Assembly (NCBI GenBank): GCA_037044905.1
Contig: JBAOKB010000020.1
Location: 1,054,001-1,118,000 of the forward strand
Source: Hortaea werneckii
Taxonomy: Eukaryota > Ascomycota > Dothideomycetes > Mycosphaerellales > Teratosphaeriaceae
Direction of reading: 5' to 3'
DNA: 64,000 bases
A program made the position numbers and the translations under genes. Position 1 is the first letter of the stretch. Each line of letters opens with the position of its first letter. The notes beneath the pieces are model-generated. The model was not told the DNA's origin, made no database searches, and saw only the letters and a list, made by a program, of their open reading frames with translations. Below, in pieces: positions 44,052 to 55,267 of this stretch.

Positions 44052-44978
44052 ATGTCGGAAAGAAACGTCGAAATAGCCATCATAGGCGCAGGCACGATTG
44101 GCCTTTCCTTCGCAGCTCTCCATCTGATCAAAGACCCTTCATGCAACGTCACCATCTTCGACACACGCGCAGACCTACGCGAATATGTCCAGCGACATCT
44201 TCCTGATTACCTCGTAGAAGCCGAGCGGGACTCATGTCTAAGCCGCTTATCGTTCGCCAGCAAGCTGGAGAAGGCAGTCCAGGACGCCACGATCGTGCAG
44301 GAACAAGGCCCCGAAAACCCAGAGTTCAAAATTAGTCTCTGGCCGCAGATAGAGCAGCTCGCACCCAAGGATGCCCTTTTCTGGTCGAGTACTAGTGGGA
44401 TCCCGGCCAGCGAGCAAAGCAGAGATATGAACGATAAGAGCCGCTTGGTCGTTGTACATCCGTACAACCCGCCTCATGTCATGCCACTGCTCGAGGTCGT
44501 GCCGTCGCCTCATACCTCCCAGGAAGTCATCGATCGCACAATCGAATACTGGCGCAAGCTCGGAAGGACGCCCGTACTCTTGAAAAAAGAGTGCACGGGG
44601 TTCGTAGCTAATCGCTTGGCATTTGCCCTTTTCCGAGAGGCCTGTAGTCTGGTCAGTCAGGGCGTAGTGGATGCTCAGGAGCTCGACGAGATTGTTCAGG
44701 CGTCTATGGGTCCGCGATGGACGGTCGCTGGCCCTTTCAAGTCCTACCATGCAGGCGGCGGTGAAGGCGGGCTCACGAGCTTCATGGGAAAGATTGGTGG
44801 CACGGTGCAGAATTGCTGGGACGCGAGCGACAGCGATGTACGAGCACACGATGTCAAGGTTGGAGCGGACTGGCAGCAAGATGTCTGTCGACAGACCGAG
44901 CAAGCGTACGGAGTCGTGGACACTAATGAGAGGGATGACAAGACCAGAAGAGTTCTGAAGGCCGTTACAGACTCTTGA
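44052..44978 (+). CDS. 3-hydroxyacyl-CoA dehydrogenase-like NAD-dependent oxidoreductase
   Basis: A single exon encodes 308 residues from the ATG at 44052; an upstream in-frame extension from 44019 looks like leader. The N-terminal Rossmann domain has EIAIIGAGTIGLSFAALHL, a GxGxxG NAD-binding loop, and an acidic end of strand 2 (TIFDTR), indicating NAD. The catalytic-region motifs are SSTSGIPASE, HPYNPPHVMPLLEVVP with the family His, and LKKECTGFVANRLAFALFREA followed by a C-terminal helical domain. This layout fits both short-chain 3-hydroxyacyl-CoA dehydrogenases and the lambda-crystallin/L-gulonate 3-dehydrogenase group. The HPYNPP motif and length fit the latter equally well. Substrate is undecided. 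The gene is divergent from an acyl-CoA synthetase, which slightly favours CoA-ester chemistry. Confidence 0.9.
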   Translation: MSERNVEIAIIGAGTIGLSFAALHLIKDPSCNVTIFDTRADLREYVQRHLPDYLVEAERDSCLSRLSFASKLEKAVQDATIVQEQGPENPEFKISLWPQIEQLAPKDALFWSSTSGIPASEQSRDMNDKSRLVVVHPYNPPHVMPLLEVVPSPHTSQEVIDRTIEYWRKLGRTPVLLKKECTGFVANRLAFALFREACSLVSQGVVDAQELDEIVQASMGPRWTVAGPFKSYHAGGGEGGLTSFMGKIGGTVQNCWDASDSDVRAHDVKVGADWQQDVCRQTEQAYGVVDTNERDDKTRRVLKAVTDS

Positions 44979-45155
44979 GCTATACCACCGACAGGACCCA
45001 TTCATACTCATCTCAGCAGTCCAAAATTCGCAAAAATACTGTCTAGCTTGTAAATATATCGAGGCGCCATCTTAGGCGCAGTGTAGCTTGCACGGTGTCG
45101 TAGAGATTGCAAGAGGTCGATCGACGTTTCTGGTCTACTCGCGCACCGAGGGACT

Positions 45156-46024
45156 CTAGCGGGTGTCTGTTAGCGGAAAGGTGTCAGTGGATCGCCGAAG
45201 AAGACACTCGAGCGATGACTTACATGGAGCCGGACCGTGCACTGTGCTGGTGATGGTGACGATCGATGTGGAAGTGGGACGAGCTGCCGAAAAGATGGCG
45301 GTACTGGTGATGGGCACACCTGGTACCGTCAGACTGTGAGTAACATCATTGGGGTCCTCAGAACTCGAACCGCCAGAGGAAGTCGACGAGGGGACAGCGC
45401 TAGAGGAAGAACCCATGAAGCCGCAGTACTTCCAGCATTTCCAGCTCAAAGCGCGGTTGTTGAAGTCGATGGCCTCGAGATTGACATAGCCCGGATGGAC
45501 AATGGGAAGCGATTGGATACCGGTGCAGTTCTCGCCACTGGAGAAAGAGGGTCAGCGTCTCGTTGGTCACCAGTGGAGAAAGCAGGCACTTGCTCGTAGA
45601 GGAAGCAGGTCATTCCCTGCTCCGGCCCAGCAGAAGAGACATTCTTGGTAAGACCGTCTGGAAGAGAGTTGCCTGTATGATGCATCAGCGGGCGAAGTTC
45701 TCGAAGCACGGGACCCAAGCACGAACTGCAATAGCCAGAAAGGTTGCAGAGATTCTGCCCCTCGCCAGCCCAGTTCACGTCGTTGGTCATGTAGAGACAG
45801 TTGAGGCTGTCGGCGGTTGGCTGGAACTCATCACGGGGCCGAATGTTTGCCAAACCAACGATGGGGTCTGGCTGGGACTCATCACGGGCCTGAATGTTTG
45901 CCAAACCAATGATGGGGTCTGGCTGGAACTCATCGCGGGCCTGGATGTCGGCCAGAGCGACGACGTCGTTGGCGGCGACGGCACATGTAGCGAACAAAGC
46001 GGCTGCGACGGTGAGGAGCTGCAT
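45156..46024 (-). CDS. Secreted cysteine-containing protein with N-terminal tandem repeats
   Basis: Three exons (45594-46024, 45224-45537, 45156-45166) give 251 residues. The N-terminus is a signal peptide (MQLLTVAAALFATCAVAA). Three near-identical repeats of about 17 residues follow, each of the form LANIQARDEFQPDPI, encoded by 51 bp DNA repeats at roughly 45815-45965. The mature part has about ten cysteines, including CSSCL and WKCWKYC, and a Ser/Thr-rich tail (SSSSAVPSSTSSGGSSS). Keeping the frame requires a GC-AG intron at 45538-45593, whose donor GCAAGT matches the GC-donor consensus. That junction reads CFLYDGENCTG. The second intron, 45167-45223, is GT-AG. The protein is probably extracellular or wall-bound. 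I do not recognise a family and make no effector claim beyond secretion. Confidence 0.75.
45815..45965. repeat. Coding tandem repeat, ~51 bp unit, about three copies
   Basis: Imperfect units of about 51 bp containing gtttgccaaaccaa and tggggtctggctgg lie within the secreted-protein gene and encode its N-terminal repeats. The units differ by only a few bases, so the expansion looks recent. Limits are approximate. Confidence 0.75.
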
Positions 46025-47111
46025 TTTGAGACGGGAACGACTTGGCGAGTATGAGTAGAGAGAATGGTGGACAACAGGTGCTTGGATGGGACAGAAGCGA
46101 GCAGTGAAAGCGTTGGTGCAAGCAGGAGAGATGGGGAGTGGTTGGAAGAGAAGAATAGCACTGGACCTACCCAGGTATATGTACTTAAGGAAGTGGCTCG
46201 TTCAGTGTAGAGCCGGTACAGGAAGCGACTGCCTTACCGTTGACCATACTTTCCGTTGCATTACGGTCGGATGCTGCAAGACGTTTCAAAGCGCGTGGCA
46301 GCTTCTTCATGTAGCCTGACCGCTGAACTGAACAGCAGGAGCGGATGTCTTTCTATTTCACCTCTTCTCACTTCCAGTCAGTGGGAGGCTATAGATACGT
46401 TCTACCTACCTAGGTGAGGTATATAAGGATTCTATGAAAGATGGCAGCCTACATAGTACTGTATATAATACAAGTTGGAGGTAGGTCCTTATGTAGGTAC
46501 ATGTAGTATCTGAGAGTCGATACTCGAGTATCGCGCTAATTCGGTAGGGGCCGGGGGCCATTTGAGGCGACTGCTGGGGCTGCCCGTTTCCGTTTCCGTT
46601 TCCGGCGCACAGGGCGTCGTTGCTCCACACTTGATGGTGAACTACGCCATCGCAAGTCACAGTCTACTAGTGATCAGTCAGTACCTAGGCAGTGACTTGA
46701 GACGCACATGCCGCAGTCAGGCAGACACTCCATCCTTCCAAGTCCGCCTGCAGTGCCTTAGTACACCTCCCACTCAGGGACCCAGTCACGAGACTCTTCC
46801 ATCACTCGCCTATCAGTGACTCCGTCCATCCACTCCACAATCCAAGAAAGACTTCCCCAAGTCTGCCCGGTTAGTGACAGAACTGGCTGCCTTCGTCTTC
46901 GCGGCGAAGAAGCAGCCTGCCCGTCATCACCACGCCTTCCTCCACGCTCAAGCGGAAGCTTGATTACACAGCGACATCCGCGACCACTCCACGCAGTCAC
47001 GACACCACCGAGCCGAAAGCAAAAGCAAACAAGACAGCACACACCGCGACCACTGCCAAAGAAGACACCGACTTGCCCGCAACCCCTCAGACCCTCTCGC
47101 CCACCAAACCT
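46025..47111. promoter_or_regulatory. Divergent region secreted protein / Ariadne ligase
   Basis: About 1.1 kb between divergent starts. It contains CTACCTACCTAGGTGAGGTATATAAGG at about 46403-46430, with an imperfect palindrome around CCTAGG and a TATA-like TATATAAG, and three tandem GTTTCC hexamers at about 46583-46601. TATA-like TATATAAG on the plus strand is nearly 700 bp from the Ariadne start, so its role is unclear. Confidence 0.4.
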
Positions 47112-48775
47112 ATGGACTCCGACGATGATTTCAACAGCGTCATGTCGAGTGAGGAACTCGGCGAAGACATGGACAGCAGCGTAGATTTAGGTGCCGGTAG
47201 GTTGGAACTCGCTTGTCACGCTGCCATGTGGCGTGCACTGCTAACGGTCAACCAGACTCCGATGTCGAGCTTGAAGACGTCGAGGACGAGAGTGCTTTTG
47301 ATGCGCACCCGAAAGATCTGAAGCCCGCGAAGAAGGCCTATGAGGTCGACTTCAACGTATACAGCCCCGAAGACATCCAAGCTCAGCAAGATCGACAAGT
47401 CGCCGAAGTCGCCACTCTCCTCGAGCAACCTACAGAGCAGACAGCCATTCTACTGCGGTTCATGAGGTGGAATAAAGAGCGTCTGATAGAGCAATACATG
47501 GACAACCAAGAAGAGGTGCTGGACAAGGCCGGGCTCGGCGCAGACATGAGCAGTAATCCGCCGAGGTTAGAGGCGATCGACGGCTTCATGTGCGACATAT
47601 GCTGCGAAGATGAGCCTGGACTGCAAAGCTTCGCCATGAACTGCGGCCACCGTTTCTGTGTGGACTGCTACCGGCAATACCTGGCTCAAAAGATCAAAGA
47701 GGAAGGCGAGGCAGCACGGATAAAGTGTCCTGGTGATGGTTGCAACAAGATCATCGATGCTCGATCACTTGACCTGCTTGTCACTTCTGACCTCACCGAC
47801 CGCTACCACGAGCTGCTGATGCGCACATATGTAGACGACAAGGAGAATCTTAAGTGGTGTCCTGCGCCGAACTGTGTATATGCCGTGGAGTGCGGAGTGA
47901 AGCGTCGCGATCTCAATAAGATTGTCCCGACCGTTCACTGCCAGTGCAAGCATGCCTTCTGCTTTGGTTGCACCCTTGTCGATCATCAGCCCTGCCCCTG
48001 CTCGCTAGTGAGGAAGTGGTTAAAGAAGTGTGAGGATGATTCGGAGACCGCCAACTGGATCTCGGCAAACACGAAGGAATGTCCGAAATGTCAGTCTACG
48101 ATTGAGAAGAATGGTGGCTGCAACCACATGACGTGCCGGAAATGCCGACACGAGTTTTGCTGGATGTGTATGGGCCTCTGGTCAGAGCATGGAACAAGTT
48201 GGTACAACTGCAATAGATTCGAGGAGAAGAGCGGCACCGACGCACGAGATGCGCAGGCACTAAGCCGAAAGTCGCTTGAGAGATACCTGCACTATTACAA
48301 CCGCTACGCAAACCATGAGCAATCCGCCAAGCTCGACAAAGACATTTTCCACAAGACCGAGAAGAAGATGCAGCTGCTACAGTCAAGCTCAGGCATGTCA
48401 TGGATCGAGGTGCAGTTCCTCGAAGCCGCGTCCCACGCCCTGCAGCAGTGCCGCCAGACTCTCAAGTGGACGTATGCCTTCGCCTACTACTTGGCCCGCA
48501 ACAACCAGACCGAAATCTTCGAGGACAACCAGAAGGATCTGGAAATGGCCGTCGAGAACCTTAGCGAGATGTTCGAGAAGAATACGGATCAGTTGTCGGG
48601 TCTGAAGGTTGATATGATGGACAAGACGTCGTACTGTATGCGGCGGCGCGTCATTCTCCTTGACGACACGGCGCAGCGTCTCAGAGATGGTAAGTACATT
48701 TCACACTTCCCTGGCCCGACTCAGTATACTGACATTATGGCAGGCGGCTGGGAATTCAATGTCGACCTGGACTAG
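47112..48775 (+). CDS. Ariadne-type RBR E3 ubiquitin ligase
   Basis: Three exons (47112-47196, 47256-48689, 48744-48775) with introns 47197-47255 and 48690-48743 encode 516 residues. An acidic N-terminus is followed by a UBA-like helical region (AEVATLLEQPTEQTAILLRFMRWNKERLIEQYMD). RING1 starts CDICCEDEP...NCGHRFCVDCY. The in-between-RING domain includes WCPAPNCVYAVEC and CKHAFCFGC. RING2 is CPKCQSTIEKNGGCNHMTCRKCRHEFCWMC, in which Cys317 of GGCNHM is the expected thioester-forming residue. The long C-terminal Ariadne domain (ERYLHYYNRYANHEQSAKL to the end) is autoinhibitory and in relatives opens on binding neddylated cullin-RING ligases. The architecture and size match human ARIH1/HHARI and its fungal orthologues. 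The short last exon adds GWEFNVDLD. Confidence 0.95.
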
Positions 48776-49077
48776 AGATTGCTCGGCGATTTAGATACCC
48801 GAGGCGCTGATCACCTCTACGAACGTGAGACGGGCATGGCTTGCATTGGCGACGGCGTTCTTTTGGCGAGTAGACGCGAATCGCTAAAGGCGTGGACAGG
48901 GGACAGCATCAGACTACTTAGGCTACATACGATTACACATGGCGCAATGACAGATATGAACTCGAAACTCGAATTTATAGCGTTCATTCTATGAAGTCGG
49001 ACAACGCAGAAGCCAACACGTTCCCAGGTCCTTGGAAGCACCTTACCGCGGCCATAGGCGCGTGAAATATCTCCCAG
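48776..49077. other. Convergent intergenic Ariadne ligase / eIF2B epsilon
   Basis: This 302 bp between two stop codons contains both 3' UTRs. Nothing else is seen. Confidence 0.5.
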
Positions 49078-51279
49078 CTAATCCTCATCGTCGTCGTCGT
49101 CATCATCATCATCATCGTCCTCATCACTGCTCTCCTCCTGATCCTGCAAAAAGTCAACCACCTGTTTCGTCTCAGCCTTAACGGACTTCAGCTCGTCGGA
49201 AGCCGAGCTCCTCTCATCCTCCCACCACTCTCTAAAGCCATCCGCGTCTGCGAGGTCGTTATTAGCGAGCTGGAACGAAGCGAACAGCAGCAATTTCGAA
49301 CCCTGCTGGCGGTGCACGAGGTCGGTCTGCAGGAAGAGCAGGAACTCGACCTGCTCTTCGGCCGAATCGGCATCGACGCAGCGCTCCACGAGCAGTTGGT
49401 TGGAGGACACCGTGCTCGACGCCGCCTCCTTCGCGCTCTTGCCCGTCTCGACCAGGTTCGCCATGCGCTTGGCGAAGGCCACGGCGACCGCGCGCCGGAT
49501 CTGTTTGCCTTCGGCGTTGGCCGCGAGCGTGAGCGCTTTCAGCTCCAGCTGGATGGTGTCCGGGTCTTGCCCTTTCTGCAAGGAATCGAAGATGCTGTTG
49601 GCTGCTTCGTGGTGGAAGTCCGCCGCGCTCCGTTTCGCCTCCCCGCTCTCGTCGGACCCGATGGATGTGAAGCTCTCGCTTCGCGAAGCGCTGCGGTGGT
49701 GTTCGTGGTCCAGATCGTCTTCTTCGTCGTCCTCTTCATCGGAGAACTGTGAGGACGTGTCGTCTTCTGTCTCAAGAGCCATCTGCTGAGCACCTGCCAG
49801 CATGGACTCGTATGCTTCTTCTTCGTCATCGTCAAAGTCGAGTTTGAAACCATTGCCGCCCTCGCCAACAATGCTGGGATCAGTCTGGCCTTTCACCACC
49901 TCGTCCTCTTCGTAACCCCGCTTGCGCTTCAGGCGCGTGACACGCGTGTTTCCCTTGACTGTGGTTCCATTTGCAATGTTGACACCATACGACAGAAGCG
50001 CACCCTTCTCGATCCGGCATCCTCTGCCCACGGACGCCTCAGACGCTACAATGGCCGTGTCGATCACGGTGTCGTCGCCAATCCTGGCGTCGTCCCAGAT
50101 GTAAGCCCCTTCTATCCTGACCCTCTTGCCAATGACACATCGTCTGCCGATGATACTGTTTGAGATGACGCTTGCGTCTCCGATGGATGTTGCCTTGCCG
50201 AGCACTGACTTCCGGGAAATCACGCTAGAGCGCGCAAGGAACACGCCATCCTCTTTGTAAACGCCACCCCTCTGTAGCTGATATGACTGGTCTGGAAGCA
50301 GGTTCGTGTCCGGGCTGAGTGGATAAGCCCACCGTGACACTACGTCCTTGCTGATGGCGTCGTAAGCCTGCAAATTCTTCACGCGTGCCGCGTAGCCTTC
50401 CCGTACAATGTGCGTGTGGATCGTAAGCTGGAACGTCTCGAAGTCCTTGAGTACGCCGTGAACGAAGCCACGACGGGGCATTTGCCAGTCGAAATTGTCG
50501 CTCCACTGGGCTAACACCTCAGGCGTGCAAATGTCAATGCCGCAATCGATGAGGTCTTCTCGTACGTCAATCTCCACGTGCTCCTTGAGTACCTCGTCCG
50601 GAACATCCAGCTTAGGCGTCTCGTGCGGCTTCATCTGCTCGTAGTGAACACAAGCATCAGTGGTAGGGTCCACAACGAAGCATGGGCGCATGTGCTGCGA
50701 CTTGGTGCGGTGGTAATCGCCTGCTTCTCTCAGCACCATGGTCATGATCGACTTTTTGTCTTTTGCTCGTCGAGCCTTGTGCGCTGATAAAGCCGCTTCC
50801 AGAGGCACATTTGCCACGACATCGCCGTATACGCAGATGAAGTCTCCTTTAATCAGTTGCTTCTGGTCTAGATCCCGCATGGCGTCGCCTATGGAGCGAG
50901 AAGTGGAGCGAATGATCTCTAAAGAAAACGGCGATGTGTCCTTCGTCCATTTTGAGTGCCTGTATTGATTTAGTACTACTATTTGACCGTCAGAGCAAAA
51001 CAGGAAGACCTACTGGAGATACTCCTCGACCTGATCAGTATGGTTGCCGCTATATAGGAAAACCTCTTCCACGCCGGCATTCGCCAGAAGCTCACACGTG
51101 TACTCTATCAAAGGCGTGTTGGCCAACGGTAGAAGGCATCGAGGTTTCTCCAGCGTGAAGGGGTTGAAGCGCGTTTCGTAGGAGTCCGCCAGTATCACTG
51201 CCTGGAGTGGCTCCTCTGGCTCTTCCTCGCCTTGCTTCCCTTTTCCGGCATTTGCGCCTTTCTTGCCTTTGGGCGGCAT
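49078..51279 (-). CDS. GCD6: Translation initiation factor eIF2B subunit epsilon (GCD6)
   Basis: Two exons (51014-51279, 49078-50959) with a 54 bp intron at 50960-51013 encode 715 residues. After a Lys/Gly-rich leader comes the nucleotidyltransferase-like domain (LQAVILADSYETRFNPFTLEKPRCLLPLANTPLIEYT, FICVYGDVV). Left-handed beta-helix hexapeptide repeats follow (ISRKSVLGKATSIGDASVI, IGRRCVIGKRVRIEGAYIWDDARIGDDTVID). The C-terminal W2/HEAT domain contains the aromatic/acidic box (FREWWEDERSS, VVDFLQDQEESSDEDD) and ends in a poly-Asp tail. The epsilon subunit carries the catalytic guanine nucleotide exchange activity toward eIF2 and is the target of Gcn2-mediated inhibition through phosphorylated eIF2. 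Identity is secure from the complete domain order. Confidence 0.95.
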
Positions 51280-51861
51280 CCTCTCGCGCTACTTGAGCAA
51301 TGGAGCGTAGCGCGAATATAAATTTGGTCGCGTGCCTTTAAGTGACCTCCCAGACACTACGTTTTGGAGCCCAATTCGCCATTCGATGGTGTCGAGTCAC
51401 AAATGGAATTCTTGCAATTGGCCCGTGCGCGCTTTCACTAAACGCTGCCCGTACTGCAATGGAATACGTGCCTTGCGTGTAACATGCAAACTTGGACTTG
51501 AAAAACAAGACTCGACGAGAGCAAAAGTAAATTAGGCTTTCTTGATATTCGCTCTAGCCTGCTTGAACACTATCACTATGTCACAGGGCGTTCTACACCC
51601 AAGTCACTGCTTTCAAAACTGCTTCCCCTTGTTTGGCGTCGACTCCATGCGTCAATCCGAAGACGACACTGCAAACGTAAAGCAAATCGCCCATCATGAA
51701 ACCGAGGGACAAATCCCCAACTCCGCAAGCCCGCGTCCATAGGACGCTCGAGAGCTTTTTTCCCGCAATCTAACACCAAACATGCCCAGCTAGAACGCAT
51801 ATTTACACATATCTACAAGATTTGAAGCATCTGCACTGCAGCCGAGGTTATCCAGAAAGTC
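51280..51861. promoter_or_regulatory. GCD6 upstream region / SKN7 3' flank
   Basis: This 582 bp lies between two minus-strand genes. No further coding or structural feature is supported. Confidence 0.5.
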
Positions 51862-54085
51862 CTATCTTCCTGGAGGCCGTTGCATGTGCGGGGGAAGGTT
51901 TTGCGGCATCTGCAACTGCGCGTTTGGCTGGTACATTTGCTGTCTCTTGGCATCAGGGCCCATGTTGTCCATGCCGCCAGAAACGTCTGATATACCCCGT
52001 CTGTGTTGCTGAGGATGAGGCGGACCTTGCTGACCAGGGTGTCCCGGTGGCGGCCCTTGACGTGGCGGGCCACCCATTTGAGGCGGCGGTCCTTGATGGT
52101 ATATCTGCTGAGGAGGCATGGGCCCTTGCACAGGATAGGGGCTTGGGCCTGCACTACCATGCATTGGCTGCATGTATGGGTCGTCGGGGTGATTGCTTGC
52201 CGGGGAATGACCGGTAAAACCACCCGGCGAATTCCAGTTGCTCACCGTAGCTGGTGACGTCGCAGGCGAATCTTCACTCTTCATACTGCGCTTGGCAGAG
52301 TTGAGCGCATCGGGCGGCGGCATGACCTGAACGCCAGGGGGCTGTTTCTTCAAATGAGATAAGTGTTTTTCAAGCATGCTGAGCAGGCCCTCTTTAGTGA
52401 AGGGTTTTGGCAGCACATCGTTCATTCCTGTTGCGTATTAGCCCTCTATCCTGTGTCTCAACATCGGATCCGGCTTACCGTGTTGAAAATACATCGAAAT
52501 GTCATCACTTCGAATGTTGGATGTCATCGCAATGATGGGCGTATTGTCGAATTGGCGAACCAAGTGTGTTGCAGAAACACCATCCAGGTTAGGCATGATG
52601 ATATCCATGAGAACCAAATCGTACTTTGCTCCTGCGTTCATCTTATTGACCGCTTCCAGACCATCGAGAGCGCTGTCGATCGAGCAGTGGAACGCGTACA
52701 GGAATTTGCCGCCTATACGTCTACAGGTCTGGTCGTCCTCGACTAGTAGAATCTGCGGCTGGCGAATCCAGCCTGGATCGATGGTAGTACTCTTCTTCCG
52801 GCTGACCTCCTGTTGCGGCGCAACGTTGCCCTCTTGCGCTTTCGGAGGCACCTGGTAAGGAATGTTGTGGATGTGTTCACTGTACATCGGATCTATGCCC
52901 TGGGTCTGCCCAATCGGGTAGACCATGTTGTCCAACTCGCCATAGGACACGGACGTAGAGGATGTGGCGGAATGCGGTGGCGCTCCTCGGCTGGATGATC
53001 GAGTGCCATTACGCTGTGCTAGATCCGGTGGAGGAGTAGTGAGGGCCGCATTCATACGCATATGAGTCTCGTTCATTTGCTCCAGATTGCGCGTGTTCAA
53101 AATGTGGTCCGCGTTGACTTCACTGAGAAGTTTGGAAGCGTGCTGTAATGGAGAGGCAGGTATGTCTTCGTCGGGCATTTGCTGCTGAGGGCGGCCTTCT
53201 GAGGTTGCTCCGGGAGCAGAAGCTCCATTTGGAGCAAATGGGTTGCCGACTTTGCTCTCCCTTCGTCGCTGAGCGTCCACCGAATTCAAGAAGTTCATCA
53301 CGTAGCCCATCACATGCTCGTGATTCACAACAGTCTTTTGAACGCCAATCAGCTCTTGCAGGAGCATAGAATGATGCATGCTAAGCTCGTTGTATCTTTC
53401 CTGAAGCTGTTGAAGCTGCTGCTGGGTAGCCATGAGTTGTGTATTAACCAAGTCCATCTGCTGTGTGGGTATCAGTTCGTCTGCAATCGGATTTGGCTTG
53501 CGAGGGGCCGGAGCTTTGCGCCTGATGTTGTCGAGTGCGTCTTTGTTGTTCATCTTGAAGTCTGGGTGCTTGAACTCCCACGCCTGTAATACTTGTGAGC
53601 ACTGACTGCAAGAGCGCGTCCTGGGTCTAGACATACCCCAGGTCCATATGGCGATTGTCCTCCTTCTTCGTTGTTGTGGCGCACTTTGTGGAAGTCGTAT
53701 TTGTTCAGCTGGCGCACGAAGCTAGCGAAGTTGCTGTGCTTGAAATGCTTGGGGAGGATGTGCTTGGTGAATTTCTCGTTCTGTATCCAGTGTCAGTAAC
53801 TTTCATCTTCTGCATGCAGGGGGCATGGCATACCTCGAGAACGACGAAACTATCCCCTTCATTTCCCCAGCGCACAACGCTTTCATCCTGGGGGTTCTCC
53901 AGCATTCTGTCACGCTTCATGTCAGTATCGCCCGGCGCAAACCATTTAGCCTTGTCACGCGTACTTGTAGAGCTTGCGAACCTGCGCGCAGTCAGTCTAC
54001 CGCCCATTTGGCATCTCGCATGGTCCACACTGAGACCTACAAAGTCGCTAGAATTGTTGGGCGCAGACCCTTGACTGCCCTCCAT
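51862..54085 (-). CDS. SKN7: Stress response regulator transcription factor SKN7
   Basis: Six exons (54041-54085, 53965-53981, 53834-53906, 53637-53780, 52479-53583, 51862-52427) encode 649 residues. The HSF-type DNA-binding domain is assembled from exons 1-5: SSDFVRKLYKMLE, DSFVVLENEKFTKHILPKHFKHSNF and SFVRQLNKYDFHKV. A 17 bp micro-exon supplies VRKLY. A coiled coil follows at about residues 135-200 (QLQQLQERYNELS). The receiver domain starts ILLVEDDQTCRRI; the phospho-acceptor is Asp near residue 420 in LVLMDIIMPNLDG, and the conserved Lys is in LPKPFTKEG. The C-terminus is Pro/Gln/Gly-rich. Skn7 receives phosphate from the HOG-type phosphorelay and acts with Yap1 in the oxidative, osmotic and cell wall responses. 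It is divergent from a peroxiredoxin gene, a typical Skn7 target class. Confidence 0.95.
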
Positions 54086-55267
54086 GTTGTCCGGCTAGTT
54101 CTGGCACAGCGCCAAACCCCCAATTGACTCCGATTGAGATTCCTCGGCCTGCTCGAGCTCTCGTGGTCGTCACGCACAATGCGCGGGTAGCAGCAGTACT
54201 ACGATGTCATTCGTGAACCCCAGCCAGCGGAACTGGGCAAGCTGGGAAAGGTCGCTCAAGCCCTGCGGCGAATCTTCGGTTGTCGGGTATTTGGCTAGGA
54301 ATGCCACAGGTGTATACGTTCAAAGATGATCCGCGCGGTGAAGGATGGTGATGATGTGGTAGAGTTGAGATGATGAAGAGTGGGGAATCATGAATTGGGC
54401 AGATGAGAACGGTACAGCGAGGGAAGAAACGGCATCGGCTTGCCGAGATGGGTGCAGCTAAGGCTCTTGACTCGGCGCTCTCCTCGCTTCCGTGACGTAG
54501 GGTCGGCAAAGTAGGTCATGTACAGATGCAGGTGGGCAAGAACATTTGAGCTCGATACGAACCGTCACGACTGGCCAACGCAGCAGCAAGGGCGAATGAC
54601 ATGTGGCGAAAGAGCTCACGTTGTTCTGGGCTTTTCGCTCCGCAAAATCCTTTCCTTCCTCTGCTTCGCTGCAAGAGTTGGGTGAATTGTTGTGGCTTTT
54701 TTTGGGACCAACATCCCTGGACAGATTCAGCCACCCGGACTTGACTTTTTTTCCCTGTTCAAATTATTCAAATTATGCCCTAATACTTAATGGTGCTTGT
54801 ATGAACAATTATATACTGTATTAACGATATGGGTGAAAGCAGCAATGATTGCTCTCACAATCATGAACGAGTTAGTAGGCGACAGAGGTCAGGCTAATAA
54901 GTTGTTTGTTGATTCATGGGTGTTGAACTCCTGACTCCAATTCGACATTTTGCGATCCTTGATACAACAACGAATGAGCGCATTGGTCATGGCGCCATTT
55001 TTGCCAATGGAGCTATAATGCAAAAAAGAAAAAAAGAAAAAGAAAAAAAGAAAAGGGCGGGCTTTCTCTCAGGTATCATGTACTATCCAGTGAACAGGAA
55101 GGAAGGCGGTTGTGCTAGGTGGTGCCTCGTAGGGCGAACAGAAGCTCAAGATGTTTGTAAGCAGCGGCTGCTGCCGAATGGACACTTCAACCTCACGTCT
55201 TTCGAGTCCGTGACCTTCGCATACTGGCAAGGCATTTTATCTCAGAATATCTCAACGAAAGGCCACA
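54086..55267. promoter_or_regulatory. Divergent promoter region SKN7 / peroxiredoxin
   Basis: About 1.2 kb lies between the start codons of the oxidative-stress regulator and the peroxidase. An A-rich AAAG-type purine tract sits at about 55021-55057. I could not identify a clean Yap1 site (TTAGTAA/TTACTAA). The 5' UTRs are probably long. Confidence 0.5.
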
